From: Pagrus major
Lineage: Eukaryota > Chordata > Actinopteri > Spariformes > Sparidae
Length of the DNA: 64,000 nucleotides
Direction: 5' to 3'
Assembly: GCF_040436345.1 (NCBI RefSeq)
Contig: NC_133219.1
Span: 24,030,709-24,094,708 of the forward strand
In this document: positions 11,542-24,604 of the stretch, in pieces
Layout: every line of letters begins with the position of its first letter
Position numbering within the stretch: position 1 is the first letter of the stretch
Made by a program: the position numbers and the translations under genes
Notes under the pieces: generated by a model
What the model was told of the DNA's origin: nothing
What the model saw: the letters and a program-made list of their open reading frames with translations, nothing else
Databases searched by the model: none

Positions 11542-12800
11542 AGCATCCTCTCACAGCATGATGGGGAGACAGGCAGAAGGCAGAAACAGTCAACTGTAGT
11601 TCTTTGTCTCTGGCTGTCCACTAAAGCTAATCCTATCAGGAATCTGACATTGTTAGAGACTGCAAGGCATGATGGATGAAAACAACTGAAAGTGTTCTCA
11701 AGAGCAATACGTGTCAATGATTCACAGAAGACATTACAAGTCTTCCTTTGGTGGCAAAGTGTACCGTTCACTCTTTACTATGAAGATTTTATACTTGAGG
11801 AGTAAAATCCATTCAACTTCAGTGACAGTTGAGCTCAAGAATGGACCTGGCAGTACATAAAGTTACAAGCTACAGCAAAATAGTGTTGAAAACATTAATG
11901 CATCAATAATTCTAATCCAGTAATATAAATATATGATTCTTAAATGTGTATCGCTAGGTAAATGGCCTGAGTATTTGTTCCACCACTGTTGATAAAAAGA
12001 CCAGGCCAATATGTCAGCCGACAACACATTTTTACAGACATACTGGTGTTTACATACACATTTATCTATTTATTTATTTGCCAAGTTTATTTATTCATCC
12101 AGTTTATTTCTCAGGGACAGTGGATATGGTTCAAGATTACTGTAAATATGCCTGCAACAGTCAAAAGGCTGATTTTCATCTGTAGTCCCTGGTCACATGG
12201 TCACCGTAAAAAGAAACACACTCAAAGTGTATTTAGCTTATTCTTAATTCACAAACATATTTGACATATTATTTTTGTCTTATGAAATATGAAAGATTAA
12301 TTGAAAACATCAAATATGTTTATTGTATGTTTATTTTATATGTTATGCTTTTATGTAAAAAGAATTATAGAAGTCCATATAGATTAAGATGATACTCTCA
12401 AATATCAATATTCAATAAACAAAATTCAGTATGAGTAGGGCTATACTGTGTACCAAATGTTGTTGTATCTATCCAAAATTGTGAATAGGGTTTATGGAAG
12501 GTTCAGTTGCATAACTTTTCCTCATCTATCAAAATTAAAACAGTTAACAATAATATTAACAAACAAGGCGTATAGAGTTTGTTTTTTTGGCAATTTTTTT
12601 ATACAGTCCATAAAATACTGCATGAAGTGAGCCAGAGAATACTCTACTGACCCTCCATCACCGCATCACTACTCTCATAACACTAGTCGCTCATCTGAGG
12701 AGTAAAGGCAACACGACTGTTTGAGTGTGAGGCCTTCAAAAACGCTGCTCTGCACATCTACACATCGTCTGTACGAGCCTGCCTTTGGGGGTATGTTTCC

Positions 12801-12803
<3 letters not shown>

Positions 12804-12883
<80 letters not shown>
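12804..12883. repeat. (TG)40 microsatellite
   Basis: Eighty bp of perfect TG dinucleotides. The long poly-Thr/His and Cys/Val frames across it are artefacts of the repeat. Confidence 0.95.
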
Positions 12884-12886
<3 letters not shown>

Positions 12887-13343
12887 TGGGTCTGTTGCAT
12901 GCCACATTCCTCCGATGCAGAGCGGCGGAAAGGGCAGTGGCCCCACTTCACCAGAGGTGCAAGAGGGGGGTTGGAGAGCAAAGTGATTGATGGCTAAGGG
13001 GAGAAGGCCAAATGATGGGTGGAACAGGTGGATCTCTTACTGGGACATCATCACACCGACTAATGTTACCACTGTTTATTGCACTGCATATTTTTTATAT
13101 TATATTGTATATTAACAGATAAGTGTCATACGATTAAGCTGTTCAGGCTGGATCATGTCCTAAACCAGCCAACAAAGAGATGACCATTGTTATGATAGCC
13201 AGGACCCTGAAGAAAAAGTAACTACAGCTCAGTTCATACGGCAACAAAAGTTGCACTCTCACCGCAAGTTACATTTACTAGCTGTTGCAAGCTTTTGATC
13301 TCATCATCATCACTGATGATCATCAGCATCAAATTTGCAAATG

Positions 13344-13387
13344 TCAGTCCATGTCAACAGGGCAGAATCCCTGTTGACATGGACTGA
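13344..13387. repeat. Perfect 19-bp inverted repeat with 6-nt loop
   Basis: Arms 13344-13362 and 13369-13387 are exact reverse complements. The whole is a 44-nt hairpin, shorter than a usual pre-miRNA. It may be a relic of a mobile element. Confidence 0.8.
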
Positions 13388-13540
13388 TATTCGGTCACTT
13401 GGTCTGGTGTGACCAGTAGCTTTGGTGGCTAATGTCAGAAAACTTTAGATAGACAACCATCCCAAAGTTTGGAATTGCCTGCTACAAAAGCTTGATTCTG
13501 TGCAGTCATATCTGAGAGGACTACTCCATCTGACTTTTTT

Positions 13541-13615
13541 CCTGTACTTGTTGCATCTTGAGCTGTTGTAACAAGTGAATTTCCCTGTTGTGGGATAATC
13601 TAATCTTATCTAATC
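13541..13615 (+). mobile_element. Possible LINE 3' tail
   Basis: The sequence resembles the 3' end of fish non-LTR retrotransposons: AACAAGTGAATTTCCC, then TGTGGGATAA, then a short tandem TCTAATC/CTTATC tail. No reverse-transcriptase frame remains. The class (L2/CR1-type) is from memory of such tails, not a search. Confidence 0.4.
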
Positions 13616-16009
13616 ACAGTCTTGTGTGGTCTTTCATGCTTTTAGGTTGAAGAAAGTCCTGTTTAGATGCTATTTTGTATGAGGAGTCTGAAAAAGTGAG
13701 TCTGGAGGTGGATATCTATCAACAGTTTAGGATAATTTTGTCTCCATAACATAAACTCTCCGCCCTGTTAAAGATATAGTTGTGGCCTCTATAAGCTTTC
13801 TTTATTTCTGCTTCCTCAGAGGGGACTATTTATCCTAGATAACATCACTGGGCTGTGACTGTAAACAATATCATTATGGATGTAAATTGTTCTAGTAATA
13901 GTTGACCAACGGAAGCAGGAAGACGTACACATCCATGCACAATTAATTGATGATGCACACAACCTGTACTGGTAACAATAAGACCACACATATGAACATC
14001 CCACCCTGCAGCTCGATGCAGATCACGGCACGTTTCAGTCCGGCTGCTGCCAGTCAGTCCGGACTTTCCAACACAAACCAGCCAAACACCCTTCCACTCT
14101 GAGGGTCATGATCTCATCCTGATCCAAGTGTGATAAGGATCTTAATTACCCCGCAGAGAACAGCTCAGGCCCCACATTTCCAGTCACTCTCTGGGGCGGC
14201 AACAAATCACCACCAGGAGGCCTGGCCTAGATTCTCAAATGTGGGCCAAGGTCGCAGCAGCAACCTTTGCCCCATAAGAGCTGGCTAAGCTCAGGAGAAG
14301 ATGTTAAGTTCATTACGCCTCCAATACTTTTACGAGAAATCCAGTAAGAGCACCATTTTAACTTTCTGTGGAACCACAAGTTGTGCGCCAGCAAAACAAA
14401 TGGTTGGATCACATTGAATAGACTCATCAAAGTGACTGCCAACAGCCAAAACTCTGCCAAACACAACAGAGTTCACCTTCCTTGTTCATATATAGATAAG
14501 GTTCTTGTTTTCTTTTTGCACACATCCAACAATGGTGGTTCTTCACATGAATCGTTGGCATTGTTTATTGAGATCTAAATCTAATTCTTCTGTAATTTAG
14601 TTTTTCCTTGTGGAATATTTCAGTCTGAAGGTTTCCTTTGAAAACGAAGGGAGTTGAGGGGGATCATTAACTGGTTGAACCGCTCACCGCTCTGCCACCT
14701 GTCATGAGGGCTGCCAAAGTCGAGACAGCACAAACATTTGACAGCTCACTGACATATGACAGCTCGTTTGACCGAATGACAGATGCCGCAATGACAGACC
14801 GCTCACCGTGTCTCCGGACGGCTCTGTTGTGTTTTCAGCTTCAAGTTAGCTTTACTTCTACCATGAATATAGTCATAAATTATGTTAATGTGTGACATGG
14901 TGACATAGTGTGATGCCAACAAGTCATTGAATTAGGATTAGGCAGGACTACTGACGAGGCGTTTCAGGCACTTCCGTTGCAGTGCTGTTGGCACGGACTT
15001 TGGGCTTTTTAAACTTTTGAGACTTATACATAAGTCACAACTACATAACACACTGAAGGAAAGGGAAAAAAACTAAAAAGTACAGTATCTAAGAGTTAAC
15101 TGATATTCAGGTGGCAGCGCTGATAAGACTAGGATGCAATGATCTGACACACTATCAGTATCTAATACTGACCTTATTAAGTGAATTAGTTATCAGCCAT
15201 GTTCTTTGTAAATGTCATCTTTCATAAATGGATTTCAATAAATGATGCATACAACAAAAACTAACAATTATAGGCACATCACATAGGTGCAAGGCTTTCA
15301 GAAAACTTTTCACTGAGGTATACAGTTTATGTTTGGGGAATGGATACCTCTGATATTGGATCAGTACTTTGTACTGGCACATACTCTGAGTCGTGGTATT
15401 GAAATCTGTAATAGAAGAAAAAAACGTTGGTACAATCACATCTCTAAACTTTGCTTATGGTTCAGTTCTTTTCGTCTTATTCCCGAAAGTCTGTTGTACA
15501 CCAGGTCCTATTTTACAGGTCCTAAATCAGCAGATAAAGTAACATGATAAAGATGTAATCTCACAGTTCCTTGTTTCAACTTAAAGTTGCACAATCACAT
15601 TGACCAATGTAAACTGGGTCACTTTCTCACAGCATTGTGGTCTCATACATACATTGTTCCTTACCCCCTAAACGTTTTCTATCCAGGCCATTGAGTAGAT
15701 AAGAAATGAAAAACATGATTTAAACTTTTTGAAATTAGCAATTTAACTACTGAAAGCAAGCATCTATCCTTTCCCAGGGAAGTAAAACAGGTAATCCCTG
15801 TGGGACATGGGATTACTCATTTGGAGTCAAGGCAGTATAGGCACAACAAAAAACATAAGAGGCAGCTTTTATATACGATATAAGAGCACTTGTTAATAGT
15901 ATGAATCTAAGATGTGAAGGTAAAGTCAAATCTGTAGAAGACTGAAGAGGAAGACCCAAGAACTAACATACTAGATACTTCCTAATGACCATAGGCAAAC
16001 AAAACATTT

Positions 16010-16318
16010 GAGAAACTTACTATGATTTATTAAACATGTTTAAAAATGTATAAATGTGAAGAAGCACTCACATACAAAGACAGGAATAAAAGACAAATGT
16101 TACAAGAATTGAAAAGTAAAAGTAAGACTTCCACACATTTACAAAAAGACTGTACAATATACACACAAAATGATAAAAACATTTAAAACAGATACAGTTC
16201 TTCTGTTGGTGACACTGCACATGTCTGGTGTGACGCATTAATTTCAGTCACATCTAACATACACCATTCGAGACTAAAACAAAGAACTCAGTTTCATAAC
16301 TCATGTTCTCGTGTCCTC
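16010..16318 (-). other. cdc45: cdc45 3' UTR
   Basis: Minus-strand sequence after the stop. An AATAAA hexamer (TTTATT on the plus strand) lies at 16026-16031, giving a plausible 3' UTR of about 300 bp. Confidence 0.5.
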
Positions 16319-19300
16319 TCATGACAGAAGGGTGATGAGTGCATCCAGAAACTTGCTCCTATCTTCTGTCTTCAGCTCAATTACTGCAGAGGGAAAAACA
16401 CAAGGAAGAACTAATAAACACACATATTTCTATTTCTGAACAAATCAAATATCATGTATTTGATAGCCACAGGACTGGAAGTAGTTGGTGTAATAAATAC
16501 TCAGCAAATCTTCTGAACGATGACTGATGTGTAGTTACACTGCACAATGTGAGAAGAGCCCCATATAATCAAATTTGTTTTATGATGTCCAGTATGTCTG
16601 AGTCATCAGTTTTTTGTTAATTGATGCTCTGCTAGAAATGAAGACAAGACTGCCACCTAGTGTCTAATGAAGAGATTGTCCTCGACCCATATAAAACATT
16701 CATGAGAACTTGGACACACCACAATGAAAACTGTAAACTAGGATATCACTTACTTGAGGTGTCGAAGTGGTCATGAAGAGTTCTGGAGCTGGTGCTCTCT
16801 GCAGCTTTCTCAAAGGCTCGACCAAAGAAACTTAGAGAGTACAGAGGAAAGGATAAGAGTTGAGGAAATACAATTTTTGTTGTAATGTGTATTTTGTATT
16901 GTACACAACCACAGCTGTTGATTGGCAGAGTATGAATAACTAACAATTCTGATAATCAATTAATAGTTTCAGTCATTTCTCGAAGCAATCTGAGGACGTC
17001 ACTGTTGACCCCATGTCTTCTTTATAACAACACAACTTGCTAACAAAAGAAAGTAATTTCCCTGCAAAAATGCAAGTTTAAAGGTCCCAAAAGCCAAATT
17101 GAGCACTACTCGTGGTAACAGTTGAGCACCAGCATGCTAGACCAAAACAAAGTGGCGTTTGCAGACTGCAAATGCAGTCTTGACACTGACAAGACTGCAT
17201 TTGCATGAATAATAGGTCTACCTAACCTTCAACACTTCAAAAATAGCCCAATTCTGCAGGAAAAACCACAGACTTGGCAACCCTGTTCACTCTGTCTCCT
17301 TATAAAGGGGATGGTCCAACAGTTCCAAAGGGAGAGGGCTCACATGCACGTGCAGCCAGACCGACCATCAAAACAAAAAACATGGAAGCTTGATAACACA
17401 GAGAAGGAGTGTAACACCACGCTCTGCTCACAATATCTTTTGTGCACTAAATCATAAATAGCAAATAGTTGTTTCCTGACAACTAATGAGACTGAATGTT
17501 GTATATTGGACCTCTAAGGAAAGGTGACGCAGTTATTTTTGAATAAGGATGATTTAAAAGTTTTGAGTATAACAATGTCAACTTGAAACATGGATTAAAT
17601 CAGCAAAAGATAGGGGACAAATGTGTTAATTTTCCCAAAAAGGATCACATTACATGGCAAGAACATTTCCCTTGCTGACAGGTCCTCAGAATCAATAGCG
17701 AAATCATACCAGATATAAAATATTTGACTGTATAGTTCAAATTTCAATATTCTGAGATTATATTTTATACAAAAATTTGTGAGTCAAACAGGTTTTGAAA
17801 ATACGGTATTGTTTGTATTTATAAAATATATTTTTGGTTTAGCTATATTTGGTAATATCCTACATATCTAATGAAAGTGACGTCTTACTTCTTCTTGTCA
17901 GATGTTTCAGACTCAGGTGGGATCCCCACAACAATGACAGTTCCCTTCTCCACGTCCTTGGGAGCAGCCATGATGAGTGGAAGCAGTTTGCAGCGCTTAT
18001 TCCTCGTCTAAACGACAAAAACACCATAAATGAAAGAGACACCAACAGCAGTGTGTTTTCAGTGCAAGTGAAAAGCTTGTTCTTTTACAATCAGATACTT
18101 ACAGAATGGACAAAAGCCTTCAGTAGGTACTTGCAGAGAAGAGTCAAGGCCATGGGCTTAGAAAAGAGCTTCACATCAGGAGTTCCCTACACATGAAAGA
18201 GCAGGAGAAGGAGAATATTGAGCTGAGCAGGATATTATGTTAAGAAGCAGCCACACACACAACTGCAGGTCATACAGTCACTCATACCTCCATGAGGTAG
18301 CAGTAGAGGAAGGGTCCCTGTGACAGGATGAGGTTGGTACAGATGCAGCTGGCTACTGTCTGCTGGACAGCCATCAGCTTCTTCTTAGCCAGGTCAATGC
18401 CTGCATGTAGACGCTCAAGGTTACTCCTATACAGAAAAGAGATCAACAGAGCATAGAAATTTAAGTTGTCACAAATGTTTGTGTAATTTGCTTATAAACA
18501 GACATTTTTGATTTAAAATACTTCTTGTCATTTTATCAACATATGAGAAAATACAAGAGCATCAGGATTTTGGTCAGTGAACTGTCTAACATTAAGTTTC
18601 TGCTACACACCTGGAAAGAGAGTCCAGAGCCTTGATGAAGTTGTCACTGTCGCTCTCATCTTTCTCAGTACTCTCCAGCAAGGCAGCAGTAGCATGCACC
18701 ATGTCACTGGCCAGGAAGCGGTTCTTAAAGCCGAAGTGCACACCAAATGTCTGGATGCGGATGTCCTTCATACTGATGGAGGGGAAACAAAATAAGACAT
18801 ATCATGTCAGGCTGTCTGTCAATAAATGCATGTGGGTGTAAAGAGCCTTTTCTTCTTTGAGTTATTTCTAGATTTATACCCGTATTTATTGGAGGATTCT
18901 TCAATGACGTCCCTTAGGTTCTCTTTGATTGACATGTCCATGGAGTTGAATTTCTGTCTCACTTGCTTCAGAGGCAGCCTGTTAAATATCGGTCATTTAA
19001 AAGTAAGAAATCTTTATTTCCCATTAGACACTTGCATAAAATGCCATTGAACACAATTATTACTTCTGTAGATAAATGTTTCCCTATTAATACACAAAAC
19101 ATTGATTTCTCAGCACTTACCCCATGTCAGCCAGGAACTCCTGGAGTTTCTTTTGGCCGTTTAACGTCCAAAGCTTGAAGCTGCATGACGTGTAACAGGA
19201 ATTACAGATGCTCTCATACAGGGACCAGTGCTGGTAGAGGGTTAAACGGAGGCTGAAGCAAAGGGTTAAAGAAAACTCAAAGAACAAAAGAGCTACAAAG

Positions 19301-21702
19301 GTCATACGAGTGATTCCTGCCACTATGACACTTAACTGTGTAGGGGAAAAAAAAACTTCAGATGAATTAAGGATACTCGTATTCAAAGGAAATCCTCATA
19401 CAGTCGATAGAGAGGGAATTCTCCTCATCCTCGTTTCGGTGGTTATGCCGGGAAACGTGCCGCTGCATTGTGGCGATGTCTGTTACATATTTCATACTAA
19501 AAAAGGAAGAAGACATACAAATAGAATTCAGTGTGAGTAAACAACTTGATGCAAACACTGTAAATACATCTGGTAACCACGAATATCTGTACTTCAGCAT
19601 GTTTTTTAGAATCTGAAATAGTGAAGACTTTCTCACTGTGTGATTTTATCATGAACCCACTGGTCTGTCAGCCCAATGACGGCCCACCTAGAAAAAAACA
19701 AAATCAGCAGTTGACTTCTAAAAATCTGTGCAGTGCATGTACAAAAAAAAAACATTTTATCTGTCAGCTTACCAGAGCATGTCCTTGGTGTCTTTAGTCA
19801 ACACCCACGCCAGCTCAAAAAACATCATTGCAGCCTGACAACAGACACGTGAAAACATTTCAAGAATATGTGAAATCAAAGTCATGTACACATAAATCTA
19901 TGCATAAAAGAAATTTGCTTGCAGATATAAAAACCTTTTTACAGTTTGAAAGTTTTTAGCATTTTTAAGACACGCAAATCATCCAATTCATTCGTCATTC
20001 TCATCTTGGCATTCAAGGACTCAAAAAGAAAAAAGTGTCTACTCACAGAAGTCCCATGGTATTCATACTGCTCATAGTCAAACAAGATTTCCCTCCTGAG
20101 AAATGAGTGAAACATGATTGTCAGTTCAGAAATTATAATGTCAACGACAAATACCATCTGTGCACCTCCTTTAAAAACACTTCACCTTCGTGCCTCCCAC
20201 TCGCGCTTCGCTCGTTGTCTGTCAATCCTTCTCTCAACTGCCCCCTGCAAAGAAAGTCAAACGATCATTAGAGTCAGGTCAAAGCTGTTCTGATTAATTT
20301 CAGTGGTGTATCTCATTCTACTTAATAGGTACTTCATCATATCTCCTCCGTTTCCCAGATGGCTCTGAGCCTTCGTCACTCTCATTTCCAGAGTCACCTC
20401 CTTCTTCATCATCTTCATCTCGAAAGATATCATCATATGAGGGCACACCAAGGTCATCGTCCTGTTTGATTAGTAGCTTTATCTGTGGATAAGATGATTC
20501 CAGAAGTGTAAGCATGACAGCAAAGTTTCCACAGAGATGTTCAATATTCTGTTGTCAACTCACAAATTTCAAAGAAGCTAATAAAACACATTTGGCTGCA
20601 GCACAGTCAACATTAACAAATTAATGTGCAAGTTTGCTTCCTTCTTTATCAATCATTTGAGCTGAATTGATCATTATCCATCACCTGGCTGTCATTGTAG
20701 ACATTGACCACATCTATGGGCCGGTGAGTGTCACAGATGAAGAAGATGGAGTCATCATCTGGCTGCAGCATCTCAAGAAGGTCAACATTTGCCCCGCAGT
20801 TGATGAGAACAAAGTACCGGAACTGCCATACACCAAAATAACACATTTAGTTTAAAGTGACAGTGTAACAAACCTCAACAGTTCCTCCTTGTTTATCCCT
20901 GTCCTTTAGCTGTGTGTAAATTAAGTCCGATGTGATTATACCTGCTCTTTGTGTTCAAGGAAGGCAGTGCCAAGATCCTGCCAGCCTGTAACTGGGACAA
21001 GTGTGTACTGGATCTGGTCACAGTGGAAAAGCGCCTGGTAAAGAGACAAAAAGATTCTGCAATTATTGCTTAATTTACTTGTTTATCATTAGCCTTTCAA
21101 TGACAAGTAAGGACATGGGAACACACAATCTGAAGCCACTGTGTAACTGAGAGCAATGCATGTCACAAATCTGAAAATGTAACGTAATGTAACGAAATGT
21201 GCACCTACAAGATATAACCTGAAGATTTTACATTGCCCAAGTACAAAAACACGACACAAGGAAGGAGCTGCCAAGTACTACAAATAACTCACTGACATTT
21301 TTTTACTGTAAGTGAGGGGCACAACTACATAACACATTTCATTTGCAAACTCAGTCTGTGGTAAACAAACAGAAGGTGAGGAGCTAATGTTTGCTAACAG
21401 TTAGCTGATTATCTTACCTGTAGTATCTTACAGGCGCAGAGAGCGTCGATGTCTGATGCCACCAGGAGTGCGACTCTCTGAAAGCCAGGTAACATACGAC
21501 AGATCATGTTTAGTACAACATATACAAAATAAATACGACTCAGTTTGATAACTGACGATAACGCAAAGTTACATATCTGCTGAGTGAGGTTAGCAAAGCC
21601 CGTCATGCTTCAAGTTAGCTAACCTAATGTTAGTTAGCCAAAACAACGTACCTGGTTGGCAACTACTTCATAAAATTCCCTTCTTATGTCCGTGATGAAC
21701 AT
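16319..21702 (-). CDS. cdc45: CDC45, replicative helicase (CMG) subunit, 18 coding exons
   Basis: Exons (5' to 3'): 21702-21652, 21477-21418, 21034-20942, 20822-20685, 20482-20333, 20244-20186, 20095-20047, 19834-19773, 19687-19637, 19496-19377, 19252-19121, 18978-18880, 18772-18611, 18426-18288, 18186-18103, 18007-17889, 16830-16754, 16383-16319. They sum to 1710 nt, or 569 aa (human 566). All introns are GT-AG and frame is kept throughout. CDC45 joins MCM2-7 and GINS to form the CMG helicase that unwinds DNA at nuclear replication forks. It is related to RecJ/DHH phosphoesterases but not catalytically active. Visible landmarks are the DHH-like [10 protein letters not shown] near residue 25, CDTHRP at 98-103, an acidic Ser/Asp/Glu patch at about 133-157 followed by KRRR, the block [11 protein letters not shown], and [11 protein letters not shown]. 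The C-terminus matches the family ([11 protein letters not shown]). No frameshift or missing segment was found. Confidence 0.97.
17078..17518. mobile_element. MITE-like insertion in the penultimate cdc45 intron
   Basis: Ends TTAAAGGTCC and GGACCTCTAA are inverted repeats about 440 bp apart. Inside, at 17167-17205, is an exact 16-bp inverted repeat with a 7-nt loop. No coding frame is present. It accounts for much of the one long intron (16831-17888) of an otherwise compact gene. Confidence 0.45.
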
Positions 21703-21960
21703 TCTCCAAAACGTCGGTTTAACACTTCTAGGACGAAACAAACCCGGTATAATATCGCTAAAGTGGCATGAACAGCGGGTTATTTTGGTTTACTGTCAAA
21801 TGCGGAGCTCTTTCGCAGCGGACCTCTGTTCCTTGTTGGAAATGTGGCGCCAAATCTGCACGTCACATCCAACCAATCACTGGAGGGGGGAAATGACGTA
21901 CGTCATACGATCGAGGCCACGCCCACCATTTTGAGAAAACAAAGCTGCTTTCAAAGCTGC
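21703..21960 (-). promoter_or_regulatory. cdc45: cdc45 promoter with E2F-like, CCAAT and CRE-like motifs
   Basis: Within 200 bp upstream of the start codon are GGCGCCAAA at 21846-21854 (on the minus strand TTTGGCGCC, an E2F consensus), a CCAAT box at about 21872-21877, and the palindrome TGACGTACGTCA at 21894-21905, which is CRE-like. E2F plus CCAAT is typical of S-phase genes, and CDC45 is a known E2F target in mammals. There is no TATA box. Confidence 0.6.
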
Positions 21961-22164
21961 TTTCAAAGCGTTGAAACAAAGAGGAGCAAACCTGTCAAAG
22001 TTTAGACAACTAGACAGGTATTTTACCAGTTTCCTGCAAAATTATTTATGATTAAACATTTATTACGTAAAGTTTCATTCAGAAGCTTAAACAGAGAAGA
22101 AAACTAACTGAAAGACTCAACTGACCTCTGCAGTAATTCAAATATTGAGGCACCTAATCCCAGT

Positions 22165-22290
22165 TTAATACATTTACTCAAGTACAATACTTTGTGTTTC
22201 TACTCCACTACATCTTGGAGGAAAATACTGGACTTTTTACTCAGCTCCAATTGTTTGATAGCTTTGGTTACTGGGTACTTTGCAGATTTA
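22165..22290. mobile_element. Fragment of a common percomorph interspersed repeat
   Basis: The text around TTTACTCAAGTACAATACTTTG, CTCCACTACATCTTGGAGG and GTTACTGGGTACTTTGCAGA resembles a repeat seen very often in spiny-rayed fish genomes. Recognition is from memory; the family name is not asserted. Confidence 0.5.
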
Positions 22291-24604
22291 AACTATTAAT
22301 ACAAAATATAAATAATCAAATAGATAATGATGCTATAGATGATATATTGTTAAAATAGACAACCAAGCAGCCCCACCTTTAACAGCTGCAACATTTAAGT
22401 AATGTTGAATTCATTTTTCTACTTTAAATATATTTTGATGTTGATACTTTTATGAGAAAGACTTGATTGCAGGACTTTTAGGCTTCGAGATTATATTTGA
22501 TCTGAGTTTGACATGTTCATGTGTGACTTTCCAGTATCAACACCAAAACAATAAGCACATCCGATAGAAATATGAAAATCAAGAGCTTGCAGCTTTAAAA
22601 CTGTCTATTTGTGAAGTATATTTGAAATAAACATTTGTTTTTTGCTGTATCCTGATATTAATTGCCCCCCCTGCCTTTCAACATATCATTTACTCTAAAA
22701 TATTTATATTGTCAATCATCACACAAAAACAGGATGACTCACAAGAAAATAAGCAAAGGACAGTGTGTATTGCAAGATTATTTAGAAACATCATTTAGTG
22801 TCACCAAAAGATTCATTAAAAGCATCACAACATGTACAATCAGGATAATGTATCAGCATTAGCGGCTGCTATGTGGTCCTACAAGCCAAGGCAAATCATG
22901 ATGAGCAGGACTTAAATAAAGCAAACAGGCAAATTTTAATATCATCCCTCGTCATAACAGTAGATCTGAAGGAGCCCAGACATGATCATTAACTTGATAC
23001 AGTAAAAACACATAAATTGACAGAAATGGATGGATATGTGGGTATTTGGATGGAAAGTACAGTTATGAAGAAAGTATGTTGCTCTTTAGCTGTGAAACAT
23101 GCAGGATTTTATCAAAATGCAGCAGTCTAATCAACATTTTTTTTGTCTGAGAGATCCACCAGAAACCTATGAGCCCACAAATATGATCTCTATTTTCATG
23201 AAATAACATTATCACATTAAAGGTAAACAAACAAAAATTCAAAATTCAAGTAAACTCCTACATGCCCCCAAATTAAATACACTTAGACCTGTACATCATC
23301 TCATAAATACCAGTAAGACTGAGTAAATTAAGATATTATTTGTCTCAAAGTTTTGTAAAAAGTGAAGTTTTTCCTCCTCTTGGCTACTCTGTTCTAAACA
23401 TGACATATTTCTTCCTAAAAATCTTCACATTTGACTCCATCAGCAACATTATTTATGGAAAGTACATAACATTTTTTTTCTGAGGTAAAGAAAGGCAGCA
23501 TGCCGACTGAAACCTACACACTGTAAAACTTAAACGTAAAGATTGAGAACAAAGGTGTGTCCACAACATGCCAGAGCATACACTGTAACATGCAGTATAT
23601 ACTTAAAATTAATAAACTGAGAGTAAGAAAGTAATGTAGTAAACAAAGGCACAAATTCATCTGTTTTTTTTTTCTGCCAAGTTTGGTCTGAAACCACTGC
23701 GATCCAGCTGCTTTAAGCTTGATTCACAGCGACGATCAAAAGTGCTTTGACCATGCAAAAACTTTGGCTGGTTTCACACGCAAACAGAAACATAAGAAGT
23801 TTTGTTTTTTCATGTTTCAACCTGTAAACCAGTCATACCTACGCAGAAGTTGACCTGCTCATTCCAGTTAAAATTCAACCTCACAAACATTAACATGAAG
23901 ACAAAACTGAAAAAAATTAAAACATAAAGATAAAAATCATAGCTGAATCACAGACTGTAGTATTCAAAGTCTTAAATGAAAAAATAAAATTCCACCAAAC
24001 TCTGTGTGCCAATAAAATTATTAACAGGATAGAAAACCTGACCAGCAGGAGCACTGGGAGGCTAGCACCATGACCTGGAGAGGTTACAGTCTGATCTCAC
24101 TCAGGTTCTAGTTCCAAAAACCAACCCCTTTACACCAAACGTCTCCCCACCTCTGGTGAACATTCACACTCCAGACAGGTTGGCAGAGGAGCCAGAAGGG
24201 TGTGCAGTAACGAAAACCAGACCTACACTAAGCCTGAGACCACTGACGTTGGAAAACATTTATCTAATAGTTCTTTTACAGTCGTATTAACTTGTGGCGA
24301 TATTAGCAGATGAGCTGTGGAGATGCATTTGTGTTGTTACAAAGAAAGTACAGCAGAACCCATGAGAAGAGACGAGTGGATATGCTACATCTGGGCGTTA
24401 AACTGAGGATTGGGGATATGAACCCTTACCATATATGAAAACATTTGTGAATGGTGACATTCAAAATATAATAAAGGAAGACAGAGCGATTAAAAGCACT
24501 CAAAACAGAGGCAGTAGAGCAAAACTATGAAGATCAAAGATGTGAGAAGTGGTTTTGATTAACCTGCTCTACACACGAGGACAACCAAAGAGGTGCTTTC
24601 AGAT

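Larger units (their letters stand above)
3701..16009. other. 12-kb gene-poor intergenic region between convergent cldn5 and cdc45
   Basis: No protein-coding exon with splice sites and a recognisable product was found on either strand. The region holds microsatellites, several inverted-repeat DNA elements listed separately, and GC-richer islands at about 4020-4330, 5960-6300, 6660-6960 and 14030-14260. These islands could be conserved non-coding elements, but that needs an alignment. Human CDC45 and CLDN5 are likewise adjacent with no gene between them. Confidence 0.6.

Noticed and set aside
12675-12997. Overlapping open frames across the TG microsatellite
   Set aside because: A perfect dinucleotide repeat is open in several frames, giving poly-Thr-His and poly-Cys-Val. 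This is an artefact.
13344-13387. Hairpin as a microRNA precursor
   Set aside because: The 44-nt length with a perfect stem and 6-nt loop is too short for a canonical vertebrate pre-miRNA.
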